This document shows, one piece after another, positions 7,583 to 15,593 of a stretch of 17,141 nt of DNA (position 1 is the first letter of the stretch; the number at the start of each line of letters is the position of its first letter). Under the pieces are notes generated by a model. It did not search any database, was not told the origin of the DNA, and saw only the letters and a list, made by a program, of their open reading frames with translations. This DNA comes from JBQLZO01 sp052168315. Its GTDB lineage: Bacteria > Planctomycetota > Phycisphaerae > Phycisphaerales > UBA1924. The stretch is taken from contig JBQLZO010000082.1 of NCBI GenBank assembly GCA_052168315.1, positions 1 through 17,141 on the forward strand. The letters are read 5' to 3'. The position numbers and the translations under genes were made by a program.

Positions 7583-8284
7583 ATGCGCCGACACCAGAAC
7601 CACAACGCCCAGACCACACCATCGCCCGAGAGCGCCCGTCGCGCCGCGAACACCGCGCCCGCGAGATGGCTCGCCACAGCCATCATCGCCGGCGCCGCCG
7701 CCGGATCGGCCGTCGGGCTCCTCGCGCTCACCCAGCCGGCCGCGACCGCGCAGGCGCGCCCCGACAACCCCACCCCCGTCGCCATCGTCGACCTCAACAA
7801 GATCCTCGCACAACTCGAAGAACAACGCGACCAGGCCGCCATCCTCGAAACCCTCGAAGCCGAGCAGAACGACCTCATCAAGAAACTCGAGTCCGAGGTC
7901 GAAACCCTCAAGGGCGAGATCGAAGTCCTCCCGGCGGGCCAGGAACGCCGCCAGATCCTCGAACAGCTCGCACGAACCCAGGTCCGCGAGCAGACCGAGC
8001 GCCGATTCGCCCAGCTCCTCCTCGAAGACCGCGCACGCGGGATGCTCACCGACCTGTTCGGAAAGATCCAGACCGCCATCACCGAGTACGCAAAGCGCGA
8101 GGGCTACGAGATCGTCCTCTCCTCCGACGCGGCCATCCGCTTCCCCACAGGCCTCAACCTCCAGCAGACCGACCTGTTCATCTCCAACCGCCGCGTCCTC
8201 TTCGCCGCCGACGCCGTCGACATCTCCGATTCGATCGCCACGCTCATGAACAACAACTACCGCCTCCGGAACGACGCGCCGTGA
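7583..8284 (+). CDS. OmpH/Skp-like periplasmic chaperone
   Basis: Skp/OmpH proteins hold unfolded outer-membrane proteins in the periplasm on their way to the BAM complex. The 233-residue product has a basic N-terminus, a hydrophobic signal or anchor at roughly residues 28-55 ending in ATAQA, and then PVAIVDLNKILAQLEEQRDQ. That is the standard opening of the mature domain. A long Glu/Lys/Arg/Gln-rich coiled coil follows (about 75-170), then a closing strand region (YAKREGYEIVLSSDAAI). GGAGG at 7568-7572 supports the ATG with ten bases of spacing. It directly precedes and overlaps lpxD, the same neighbourhood seen in many Gram-negative genomes, which strengthens the call. The N-terminal extension is longer than in E. 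coli Skp. Confidence 0.86.
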   Translation: MRRHQNHNAQTTPSPESARRAANTAPARWLATAIIAGAAAGSAVGLLALTQPAATAQARPDNPTPVAIVDLNKILAQLEEQRDQAAILETLEAEQNDLIKKLESEVETLKGEIEVLPAGQERRQILEQLARTQVREQTERRFAQLLLEDRARGMLTDLFGKIQTAITEYAKREGYEIVLSSDAAIRFPTGLNLQQTDLFISNRRVLFAADAVDISDSIATLMNNNYRLRNDAP

Positions 8285-9363
8285 CAGAAGGGCCCGCGAT
8301 CGCACTCACCGCCGAAGCGCTCGCGGAGGTCCTGGACGCCACGCTCATCGGCAAGGCGTCCCGGCCCCTCAGCGCCCTCGATCCCCTCGAGGACGCCGGA
8401 CCCGCTTCGCTCTCGTTCATCCGCGATGAGAAGAACGCCCACCGCTGGGCAACCACCGGCGCCGGCGCTGTGCTCGTCTCGAGATCGGTCTACGACCGGT
8501 CGCCCGCGCTCTTCGAGCCCCGCGATGGCCACGCCATCATCCTCGTCGACGATGCCGACCGCGCCCTCATCGCCATCCTCGCGCGCATCACCCCGCCCAT
8601 CCACGCGCCCACCGTCGGCATCGATCCCACCGCCTCCATCGACGCCACCGCCGCCGTCGCACCCACCGCGCGCATCGCCCCCGGCGTCATCGTCGGACCC
8701 CACGCACGCATCGACGAAGACTGCATCATCCACGCTGGCGTCTCCATCGGCGCGCATGTCTCCATCGGCGCAGCCACCGAACTCCGCCCGCGCGTCACCA
8801 TCATGGACCGGTGCACCGTCGGCCGGCGCTGCCTCCTCCACCCCGGAGTCGTCATCGGCGCCGATGGCTTCGGATTCAGGCCGGACCCAACCTCCGGCGC
8901 ACACACCAAGATCCCCCACGCAGGAGCCGTCGCCATCGGAGACGATGTCGAGATCGGCGCCAACTCCACCATCGACCGCGGAAAGCTCGGCAACACCACC
9001 ATCGGCGATGGCACCAAGATCGACAACCTCGTCCAGATCGGGCACAACTGCACCATCGGCAGGCACTGCATCATCTGCGGCAACTGCGGCCTCGCCGGGT
9101 CCGTCACCGTCGAGGACCACGCCACCCTCGCCGGCGGCGTCGGCGTCGCCGATGGAAGACGCATCGGCCGCGCCGCCACCGTCGGCGCCCGCGCCGGCGT
9201 CATGCGCGACATCCCGCCCAACGAGACATGGCTCGGCACCCCCGCGAGCCCCGCCCGCGAGTGCCTCCGGCAGATCGCCGCCATCGAAGCGCTCCCCAAC
9301 CTCATCAGGCCGCTCAAGGCCCTGCTCTCCAGGTCCGGCGGCCCGCCCCCCGATCGATCATGA
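8281..9363 (+). CDS. lpxD: UDP-3-O-acylglucosamine N-acyltransferase
   Basis: Third enzyme of lipid A synthesis, adding a 3-hydroxyacyl chain from acyl carrier protein to the 2-amino group of UDP-3-O-acylglucosamine in the cytoplasm. The 360-residue protein has an N-terminal uridine-binding domain (about 1-105, with SFIRDEKNA), a left-handed beta-helix of hexapeptide repeats (about 110-310), and a C-terminal helix. The signature GVVIGADGFGF and the catalytic His255 in V-Q-I-G-H-N-C are present. The GTG start overlaps the ompH stop as GTGA, indicating translational coupling. It is slightly longer than E. coli LpxD. fabZ and lpxA, often next in line, do not follow; the next gene is on the opposite strand 31 bp away. 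Confidence 0.96.
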   Translation: MTEGPAIALTAEALAEVLDATLIGKASRPLSALDPLEDAGPASLSFIRDEKNAHRWATTGAGAVLVSRSVYDRSPALFEPRDGHAIILVDDADRALIAILARITPPIHAPTVGIDPTASIDATAAVAPTARIAPGVIVGPHARIDEDCIIHAGVSIGAHVSIGAATELRPRVTIMDRCTVGRRCLLHPGVVIGADGFGFRPDPTSGAHTKIPHAGAVAIGDDVEIGANSTIDRGKLGNTTIGDGTKIDNLVQIGHNCTIGRHCIICGNCGLAGSVTVEDHATLAGGVGVADGRRIGRAATVGARAGVMRDIPPNETWLGTPASPARECLRQIAAIEALPNLIRPLKALLSRSGGPPPDRS

Positions 9364-9394
9364 CCGCCAACGCATGACCCGCCCCTCGTGCGCA

Positions 9395-10723
9395 TCACGC
9401 GATCATCCACACCACCACCCCGCCGCCAAGCCACACCAGCGATCCCACCGCCATGATCAGCAGCGCGCGATCCATCAGGCCAGCGCCATTCCCTCCCGAA
9501 CCATCTCCCTTCCCATCATCGCCCCCATCGCCGCGCGATTCCTCGCCACCATCCCCACCCTCAGCCCCACCCTCATCCCCATCCGCACCCCGCCGCCGCT
9601 TCAACCACCACATCGCGCCCGAAGCGCCCACGAACAGCACATTCAGCACCAGCGTGTGATCGATCCCGAATCGCTCCGATGGCGAGACCTCGCCCGCCCG
9701 GGCCGACTCCGGCGAGGGCAGCAGCCCCAGCGCGGCGAACCCCGCGTGCAGCGCGATCGCCGTCACCACAAGGCTCACCAGGAACACGCCCAGGATGTAC
9801 GCCGCCATTTTCCAGCCGAAGTACCCGCCCATGATCCGCAGCATCGGGAACACCACCAGATCAGAAAAAATGAACGCCATCACCCCCGCGAAGCTCACGC
9901 CAGACCCGAACAGCACCGCCGCCAGCGGGATGTTCCCCATCGAACCGATGAAGGTGAAAAACGCGGCCAACGGCCCGATCAGCGCATCCAGCCCCACCGC
10001 CCACCACGCCGGATCCTCCCCGCTCCCCACGAAAAGCCGCTCAAAGAACGACCTCGGCACAAACACCGCGATCACCCCCGCCAGCGTGAACCCGAAGGTC
10101 ACATCCTTCCACACCATCCCCCACTCCATGAAGTAACGCTCCCCCACACGCTCCCACCCGCGCCGAGACCGCAGCGCCCGCTTCCAGTCCTGGCCATCTT
10201 CACCATCACCGCCACCGTCTACGCCCCCGCCATCCTCATCCTCATCCCCCTCGCCATACAGCGACCGCGCCCGCTCACGCGCCTTCTCGACCAGCCCGCG
10301 CGGCAGCGTCCACCGCACGATCAGCCACATCACCCCGATCAGCAGCAGCCCCCCGACATACTCGCCGACCACGAAGTGCCAAGACAGAAAGATAAAGATC
10401 ACGATCCCCAGCTCGATCACCAGGTTCGTCGATGCCAGCAGGAACGCCAGCGATGGCGCCAGCCCCGCCCCCTTCTGGAACAGCGCCCGCATCCCGCTCA
10501 GCGCAGCGAAGCTGCACGAGCTCGAGATGAACCCATAGAAGGTCCCCAGCCCCATCGACCGCGCCCCGCGCTCACCCATCGTCCGCTGCATCCGCTCCCG
10601 CGTCACGAACACCTGGATCATCGACGAGATCACATACCCCAGGCAGAACGCCCAGAGCGCCGTCCAGAAGAACCCCAGCGTCGTCAGCGCCGCCTCGCCC
10701 CATCGCGCTGCGAATCCATCCAT
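9395..10723 (-). CDS. DUF318/UPF0718 (ArsP-like) permease
   Basis: Polytopic inner-membrane protein of about 442 residues in the putative permease family that includes ArsP. Several clear membrane helices flank the family motif around Cys70 in S-S-S-C-S-F-A-A-L-S, followed by GMRALFQKGA. A second conserved block, FFTFIGSMGNIPLAAVLFGSG with FSDLVVFPMLRI, lies in the second half. The substrate is unknown; organoarsenical export is known for some relatives only. Two Gly/Asp/Glu-rich low-complexity loops (about 164-181 and 385-415) are unusual. I chose ATG at 10723, which has GGAG nine bases upstream. A GTG at 10753 would add ten residues, but its purine-rich tract abuts the start codon. The PfpI gene lies upstream on the same strand, and lpxD converges on this gene. 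Confidence 0.82.
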   Translation of the reverse strand: MDGFAARWGEAALTTLGFFWTALWAFCLGYVISSMIQVFVTRERMQRTMGERGARSMGLGTFYGFISSSCSFAALSGMRALFQKGAGLAPSLAFLLASTNLVIELGIVIFIFLSWHFVVGEYVGGLLLIGVMWLIVRWTLPRGLVEKARERARSLYGEGDEDEDGGGVDGGGDGEDGQDWKRALRSRRGWERVGERYFMEWGMVWKDVTFGFTLAGVIAVFVPRSFFERLFVGSGEDPAWWAVGLDALIGPLAAFFTFIGSMGNIPLAAVLFGSGVSFAGVMAFIFSDLVVFPMLRIMGGYFGWKMAAYILGVFLVSLVVTAIALHAGFAALGLLPSPESARAGEVSPSERFGIDHTLVLNVLFVGASGAMWWLKRRRGADGDEGGAEGGDGGEESRGDGGDDGKGDGSGGNGAGLMDRALLIMAVGSLVWLGGGVVVWMIA

Positions 10724-10901
10724 AACGCCCGACTCCGCACGCCCTTCGCTCACCCTCCCCCGGAATCACCGCAAGCCACCCCGCACCCCGCGCTGGGTCC
10801 TCGATGCAAGCGCTGAGCGAATCGCAAGACCAAAGCGCCCAAGCGCCCCCGGAGGAACCCCCCCGAGAGCCGAAAGCAGCTCGATGACCCAAGGGCAAAC
10901 T

Positions 10902-10925
10902 GGGGGGTTGGGGGGGGTGGGGGGG
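10902..10925 (+). repeat. G-tract cluster, potential G-quadruplex
   Basis: Runs of six, eight and seven G separated by TT and T sit directly against the stop codon of the PfpI gene, which is read from the other strand. They can supply four or more GGG tracts for quadruplex formation in plus-strand DNA; the minus-strand transcript carries the C-rich complement. Run lengths may be affected by sequencing error. Confidence 0.7.
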
Positions 10926-11498
10926 TCAGGCGGTTTTCTGGCCGGCGTGGACGCCCTCGCGGATCTCTTCGATCGTCTTGGCCACGAACGCCTTCATGTC
11001 CGCCGGCGTCCGGCTCGTCGTCAGCCCCTGGTCCGTGACCACCTCGCGGTCCGTCCACCGGGCGCCCGCGTTCTTCAGGTCGTTCTTGATCGACGGGTAG
11101 CTCGTCACCTCCCGCCCCTCGATCACCCCGCAGTCGATCAGGATCTGCGGCCCGTGGCAGATCGCCGACACCGGCTTGCCCGCCTTGAAGAACTCGCGCA
11201 CGAAGGTCGTCGCATCCTGCCGCATCCGCAGCGAGTCCGGGTTCATCACCCCGCCGGGCAGCACCAGCGCATCGTACGAATCCGCATCCGCATCACCGAT
11301 CGTGCGATCCACCTTCACCTCGCTCCCCCAATCGCCATCGCGCCATCCGCGGATCGTCCCCTTCTCCGGCGCGACCACCTCGACGGCCGCCCCCGCATCG
11401 CGCAGCGCCCGCACCGGCTCATCCAGCTCGCTCTGCTCGAACCCGTGCGTCGCCAGCACCGCCACCCGTCGTCCGTTCAGCTTCTTCTCGCCAGCCAT
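10926..11498 (-). CDS. PfpI/DJ-1 family protein (class I GATase-like)
   Basis: A 190-residue protein of the DJ-1/PfpI superfamily, whose members are described as proteases, deglycases or chaperones; the exact activity is debated. The nucleophile elbow is A-I-C-H-G-P with Cys114 and neighbouring His115. The conserved acidic residue is in GFEQSELDEP (Glu21), and YDALVLPGGVMNPDSLR is the usual glycine loop. Length and motifs fit the YhbO/YajL-like stress-response group, with YhbO (PfpI) closest by eye. The ATG is preceded by AGGGAG with seven bases of spacing. The permease lies 202 bp downstream on the same strand, so co-transcription is possible but not compelling. The stop codon adjoins a G/C homopolymer cluster. 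Confidence 0.93.
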   Translation of the reverse strand: MAGEKKLNGRRVAVLATHGFEQSELDEPVRALRDAGAAVEVVAPEKGTIRGWRDGDWGSEVKVDRTIGDADADSYDALVLPGGVMNPDSLRMRQDATTFVREFFKAGKPVSAICHGPQILIDCGVIEGREVTSYPSIKNDLKNAGARWTDREVVTDQGLTTSRTPADMKAFVAKTIEEIREGVHAGQKTA

Positions 11499-11541
11499 CT
11501 CGCCGCTCCCTTCCGTTCATCTCGGTTCAGTCATTCGACTT

Positions 11542-11551
11542 ATCGATCGAT
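11542..11551. promoter_or_regulatory. 10-bp palindrome upstream of PfpI gene
   Basis: ATCGATCGAT is a perfect palindrome about 45 bases upstream of the PfpI start, in the only A/T-richer part of the 250-bp gap that separates it from glpD. It could be an operator, but a 10-bp palindrome alone is weak evidence. The rest of the gap (11552-11748) shows nothing else I can assign. Confidence 0.2.
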
Positions 11552-11748
11552 CCAGCGCACCTCGCCATGCCGCGACACCACGACCGCGAGACCTGCGCTG
11601 CCCCACCGCCGCCGCCATCGCACACTACGCCCCCGCCGCAGCGCATCCCACCCATCGCCATGCAACATGAATTCCCCCTCACCCGCCTCTCATCCCATCA
11701 TCCATCCCGCGCCGCAGGCCCCCGCGCACGCGCTCCGTGCCCGCCCGA

Positions 11749-13356
11749 TCACCACGCCAGGTACCCCCGCGCCACCCGCTCGAACGCCGCCGCGCTCTCA
11801 CGCGCCCACCCCGCATCACGCCCCAGCTCGCCCGCCATGATCGACCCCACCGCACCCGCCGCTTCGATGCTCGCCCGCGCATCGAGCACCACGCACCGCG
11901 TCCTCCGAGCCAGCACATCCTCCACCGTCCGCGCCATCTCGGAACGGCACGCCCACACCACCTCCGCCCCGATCACCGGCAGCCGAGCATGGATCGCCTC
12001 CCCCATCGCCGCATCCGCCTCCACGATCGCGCGGATCCCCGCCGCATCGCTCCCGTAGTGCGAGAGGGAGCGCGAGCGCCCGCCCATATCACCTTCCGTT
12101 GCCCCACCGACCGACCCCCCACCCTCCGACCCATGGATCGCCAGCTCACGCGTCACACACTTCCGCGCCGACAGATCCGCCAGCAGCGCCGCCTGGTCCA
12201 CCACCTCCTCCGCCATCCGCCGATAGGTCGTCCACTTCCCTCCCGCGATCGTCACCAGCCCGCTCCGCTGATCGATCAGGATCGTGTGGTCCCGGCTGAT
12301 CTCGCTCGTCCCGCTCTCATCACCCGCGCCGCCCTTCCGCACCAATGGCCGGATCCCCGCGAACACACTCAAGATATCCCCGCGCTCCGCATCCCGCGCG
12401 AGATACCGGTTCGCCGTCTCCAGGATGAAATCGACCTCCTCCGAAAGACACACCGGCTCCTCGTCCACCCGCTCCACCGGCGTGTCCGTCGTCCCCACCA
12501 CGCACACACCATGCCACGGGATCGCGAACATCACCCGCCCATCATCCGTGTGCGGCACCATGATCGCGCTCCGACCCGGAAGGAACGCGCCCGGAAGCAC
12601 GATGTGCGCGCCCTGGCTCGGGCGGATCACCGCCCGGGCATCCGGATCATCCATCCGACGCACCGAATCAGTGAACGCGCCCGTCGCGTTGATCACCACC
12701 CGCGCCGGGATCTCCATCCGCACACCGCTCTCCGAATCCTCGGCAACCACGCCGCCCACCACCCCATCGCCATCCTTCATCAGCCCGACCACGCCGCAGT
12801 AATTCACCAGCGTCGCGCCATGGTCCGCCGCCGTGGAGGCGAGATTGATCGCCAGCCGGGCATCATCGAACTGCCCGTCGTAATACCGCGTCCCCCCGCG
12901 CAGCCCATCCCGGCTGATCGAGGGAATCGCCGCGACCACCTCCTCCCGCGAAAGGTGCTTCGACTTCCCGAACCCGTACCGCCCAGCCAGCGTGTCGTAC
13001 ACCTTCATCCCGATCCCGTACCACGGCGACTCCCACCACGCGTAGCTCGGCACAACGAACTCCAGATCGCTCACGATGTGCGGCGCATTCCGCAGCAGAC
13101 GCCCGCGCTCACGCAGCGCCTCCATCACCAAACTCACATTCCCCTGCTGCAGATACCGCACGCCCCCGTGCACCAGCTTCGTGCTCCGGCTGCTCGTGCC
13201 CTTCGCGAAGTCCGAACGCTCCAGCAGGCACACCGCGTACCCGCGCGATGCCGCATCCACCGCCGCGCCCAGCCCCGTCGCGCCGCCGCCCACGATCACC
13301 ATGTCCCACGCATCCCGCCGCTCGCCCAGCCGCCCGATCATCGACTCACGCCGCAT
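11749..13356 (-). CDS. glpD: Glycerol-3-phosphate dehydrogenase (FAD-dependent)
   Basis: Membrane-associated flavoenzyme oxidising glycerol 3-phosphate to dihydroxyacetone phosphate and passing electrons to quinone. The 535-residue product has an N-terminal FAD-binding motif, V-I-V-G-G-G-A-T-G-L-G, at about 20-30. The GlpD signature GTSSRSTKLVHGGVRYL spans 53-69, a substrate/FAD region contains GVCVVGTTDTPVE and SVFAGIRPLV, GGKWTTYRRMAEE follows, and a C-terminal helical DAO_C domain closes the protein. ATG at 13356 is preferred because GGGAGG lies six bases upstream; a frame extension to 13455 overlaps glpK and lacks family similarity. It follows glpK by 50 bp on the same strand, forming a glycerol operon. 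Codons end mostly in G. Confidence 0.95.
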   Translation of the reverse strand: MRRESMIGRLGERRDAWDMVIVGGGATGLGAAVDAASRGYAVCLLERSDFAKGTSSRSTKLVHGGVRYLQQGNVSLVMEALRERGRLLRNAPHIVSDLEFVVPSYAWWESPWYGIGMKVYDTLAGRYGFGKSKHLSREEVVAAIPSISRDGLRGGTRYYDGQFDDARLAINLASTAADHGATLVNYCGVVGLMKDGDGVVGGVVAEDSESGVRMEIPARVVINATGAFTDSVRRMDDPDARAVIRPSQGAHIVLPGAFLPGRSAIMVPHTDDGRVMFAIPWHGVCVVGTTDTPVERVDEEPVCLSEEVDFILETANRYLARDAERGDILSVFAGIRPLVRKGGAGDESGTSEISRDHTILIDQRSGLVTIAGGKWTTYRRMAEEVVDQAALLADLSARKCVTRELAIHGSEGGGSVGGATEGDMGGRSRSLSHYGSDAAGIRAIVEADAAMGEAIHARLPVIGAEVVWACRSEMARTVEDVLARRTRCVVLDARASIEAAGAVGSIMAGELGRDAGWARESAAAFERVARGYLAW

Positions 13357-13406
13357 GCCGCACCTCCCTGTCCACTCCACATCCCCCGCGCCGAACCATC
13401 GCCCGC

Positions 13407-14903
13407 TCACTCGCCCGATGCCCACCCCTTCGATCGCTCCACCGCATCCCGCCACCGCGCCATCCGCCCCGATGCCTCATCCGCCGAGATCGACGGCTCG
13501 AACCGCTTCGAGCCCTCCCACAACGACTCCAGATCATCGAACGACCCCCACACGCCGCCCCCCAGGCCCGCCAGGAACGCCGCGCCCACCGCCGTCGTCT
13601 CCAGATGCTTCGGACGAACCACCGGCGCGCGCACGAGATCCGCCTGCATCTGCAGCAGCAGATCGCTCGCGGCCGCCCCGCCATCCGCGCGAAGCTCCTC
13701 GATCGAGCCCGCCCCCGCATCACGCCGCATCGCATCCAGCAACTCCGCCACCGAGAACGCGATCGACTCCAGCGCTGCACGGCACAGATGCGCCCGCGTC
13801 GTCCCACGCGTGATCCCCAGGATCGCCCCACGCGCGTACTGGTCCCAGTGCGGCGCGCCAAGACCCACGAACGCCGGAACCATCACCACGCCGCCCGAAT
13901 CCTCCACCGATCCGCCCAGCCGATCGCACTCCGGCGCAGAGCCGATGATCCCAAGCCCATCCCGCAGCCACTGCACCACGGCCCCGCCCACGAACACGCT
14001 CCCCTCCAGCGCGTACCGCATCGCTGCCCCGCCCATCCGCCACGCCGCCGTCGTCAACAGCCGGTTCGAAGATGCCCGCGCCGACTCACCCGTCTGCAAC
14101 AGCAGGAAACACCCCGTCCCATAGGTGTTCTTGGCCATCCCCTCCCGAACGCACAACTGCCCCGCCAGCGCCGCCTGCTGGTCCCCGGCCACCCCCGTGA
14201 TCGCCAGCCCCGCGCCCGGTAGCCCCTCCGCGATCCGACCGATCTCTCCGCTCGAATCCACCACCTCCGGCAGCATCGAGCGCGGCACACCCAGGATCCC
14301 CAGCAGCTCATCATCCCAGTCCTGCGTGTGGATGTTCCACATCAGCGTGCGGCTCGCGTTCGTCACATCCGTCGCGTGCACCCGCCCGCCCGTCAGCTTC
14401 CAGATCAGCCAGCTGTCGATCGTCCCGAACGCCAGCTCACCCTTCTCCGCACGCGCCCGCGCCCCCTCGACATGATCCAGCACCCACCGCACCTTCGTGC
14501 CCGAGAAGTACGCATCCACCACCAGCCCCGTCCGCTCCGCGAACAACGCCTCGTGCCCCGCCTCGCGCAGCCCATCGCACATCCGCGCTGTCCGCCGGTC
14601 CTGCCACACCAGCGCGCGATGGATCGGCTCCCCCGTCGAACGATCCCACACCACCGTCGTCTCACGCTGGTTCGTGATCCCCACGCACCGGATCCCATCC
14701 ACGCCCCCCGCCGCCGCGATCGCTTCTTCCATCACATCCCGCTGCGCCGACCAGATCGCCTCCGCGTCGTGCTCGACCCACCCCGCCCGCGGGAAGTGCT
14801 GCTCGAACTCACGCTGCGCCGAGCCGCACACCTCCATCCGGTCATCGAACACGATCGCCCGGCAGCTCGTCGTCCCCTCGTCCAGCGCCAGCACACGAGC
14901 CAT
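13407..14903 (-). CDS. glpK: Glycerol kinase
   Basis: Phosphorylates glycerol with ATP to glycerol 3-phosphate, the substrate of the GlpD encoded next door. The 498-residue protein has the FGGY-kinase layout: phosphate loop LDEGTTSCRA near residue 7, GWVEHD at 41-46, N-Q-R-E-T at 78-82 for glycerol binding, DSWLIWKLTGG at 163-173, catalytic Asp241 in V-A-G-D-Q-Q, KNTYGTGCF, and the C-terminal FVGLGAPHWDQYARG and LRADGGAAAS motifs. GGAGG seven bases before the ATG at 14903 supports that start; an ATG at 14910 is out of frame. No glpF facilitator or glpR-type regulator is visible in the window, so glycerol may enter by diffusion or through a channel encoded elsewhere. Confidence 0.97.
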   Translation of the reverse strand: MARVLALDEGTTSCRAIVFDDRMEVCGSAQREFEQHFPRAGWVEHDAEAIWSAQRDVMEEAIAAAGGVDGIRCVGITNQRETTVVWDRSTGEPIHRALVWQDRRTARMCDGLREAGHEALFAERTGLVVDAYFSGTKVRWVLDHVEGARARAEKGELAFGTIDSWLIWKLTGGRVHATDVTNASRTLMWNIHTQDWDDELLGILGVPRSMLPEVVDSSGEIGRIAEGLPGAGLAITGVAGDQQAALAGQLCVREGMAKNTYGTGCFLLLQTGESARASSNRLLTTAAWRMGGAAMRYALEGSVFVGGAVVQWLRDGLGIIGSAPECDRLGGSVEDSGGVVMVPAFVGLGAPHWDQYARGAILGITRGTTRAHLCRAALESIAFSVAELLDAMRRDAGAGSIEELRADGGAAASDLLLQMQADLVRAPVVRPKHLETTAVGAAFLAGLGGGVWGSFDDLESLWEGSKRFEPSISADEASGRMARWRDAVERSKGWASGE

Positions 14904-15020
14904 CGCGCATCCTCCTCCAACCCGCGCCCGCGCACCCGACAACCGACCGCACCAACCATCCTACCTCCGCACACGAGCGCGCCACAACCAAAGCCCACCC
15001 CGCTCGCCCCGCGCCCCGCC

Positions 15021-15383
15021 TCACCCCAGCCCGCGCACCCACGCCTCCGCCTCCGCCCGCTCTGACGGCGCGAAGCACGCCACCTTCGCCGTCGGCATGA
15101 AAGCGCCCCACGCCTTCGTCACCCACTGGTGCCAGTCCTTGTCCGTCACCAGCGCCACCCGATCGAAGTCCGTCGCGTGACGCACATCGAACTTCAGATC
15201 GTCCATGATCGCCTTCGGCTCGATCGATTCGATGTCCTTCGTCTCGATCAGGCACCGGATCTTCCCGTGCTGCTCGATCATGCTCTCCATCTGCGGAAGC
15301 ACCCGCTCGTAGTCCGAGTGCCGGATCTTCCCGCTGGCCTTCAACTCCATCAGGTTCCCCTCCGATTTCGTGATGTCGATCAT
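15021..15383 (-). CDS. SpoIIAA-like (STAS-fold) protein
   Basis: A soluble protein of 120 residues resembling the SpoIIAA-like family: a short N-terminal beta strand region (NLMELKASGKIRHSDYERVLPQMESMIEQHGKIRCLIE), a middle segment (IMDDLKFDVRHATDFDRVALVTDKDWHQW), and a C-terminal AFMPTAKVACFAPSERAEAEAWV. Members are common near envelope or transport genes, but their function is largely unknown. They lack the kinase-regulated context of true anti-sigma antagonists, and none is visible here. AGGGAG six bases before ATG 15383 decides the start over a longer frame reaching 15461. It is divergent from mgtE across about 210 bp; glpK lies downstream on the same strand. Confidence 0.78.
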   Translation of the reverse strand: MIDITKSEGNLMELKASGKIRHSDYERVLPQMESMIEQHGKIRCLIETKDIESIEPKAIMDDLKFDVRHATDFDRVALVTDKDWHQWVTKAWGAFMPTAKVACFAPSERAEAEAWVRGLG

Positions 15384-15593
15384 CGCCGTCTCCCTTCGTG
15401 CCGGACGCCACGCAGCGCCCATCGTCGAGTCCTTCGATCCCATCACCCCCTTCGCCCCCATCGACGACGCAACACACGCCGCCTCGCGACACTAGGAACC
15501 CCCGCCACCGGCACGCCATGGGGCGATCACCCATCCCCACGCCGACTACCATGCCAAACACCGAGCATCCATCCGCACGATCGGAGCAGCGCC
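15384..15593. other. Divergent intergenic region, SpoIIAA-like / mgtE
   Basis: This 210-bp stretch should hold both promoters. I see no convincing -35/-10 pair and no recognisable magnesium riboswitch (M-box) fold. The only supported element is the GGAG at 15583-15586, seven bases before the mgtE ATG. Confidence 0.4.

Noticed and set aside
10724..10753. Upstream GTG start for the permease at 10753
   Set aside because: The purine-rich tract abuts the GTG with no spacing, whereas ATG 10723 has a well-placed GGAG.
8426..10816. Plus-strand frame of 796 codons crossing lpxD and the permease gene
   Set aside because: Ser/Pro/Arg-rich out-of-frame reading over two real genes in opposite directions; no recognisable domain.
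11737..14124. Plus-strand frame of 795 codons opposite glpD and glpK
   Set aside because: Arg/His/Pro-rich translation of the complementary strand; glpD and glpK are unmistakable on the minus strand.
15384..15593. M-box magnesium riboswitch upstream of mgtE
   Set aside because: No recognisable M-box pattern, and the distance to the start is short for that fold.
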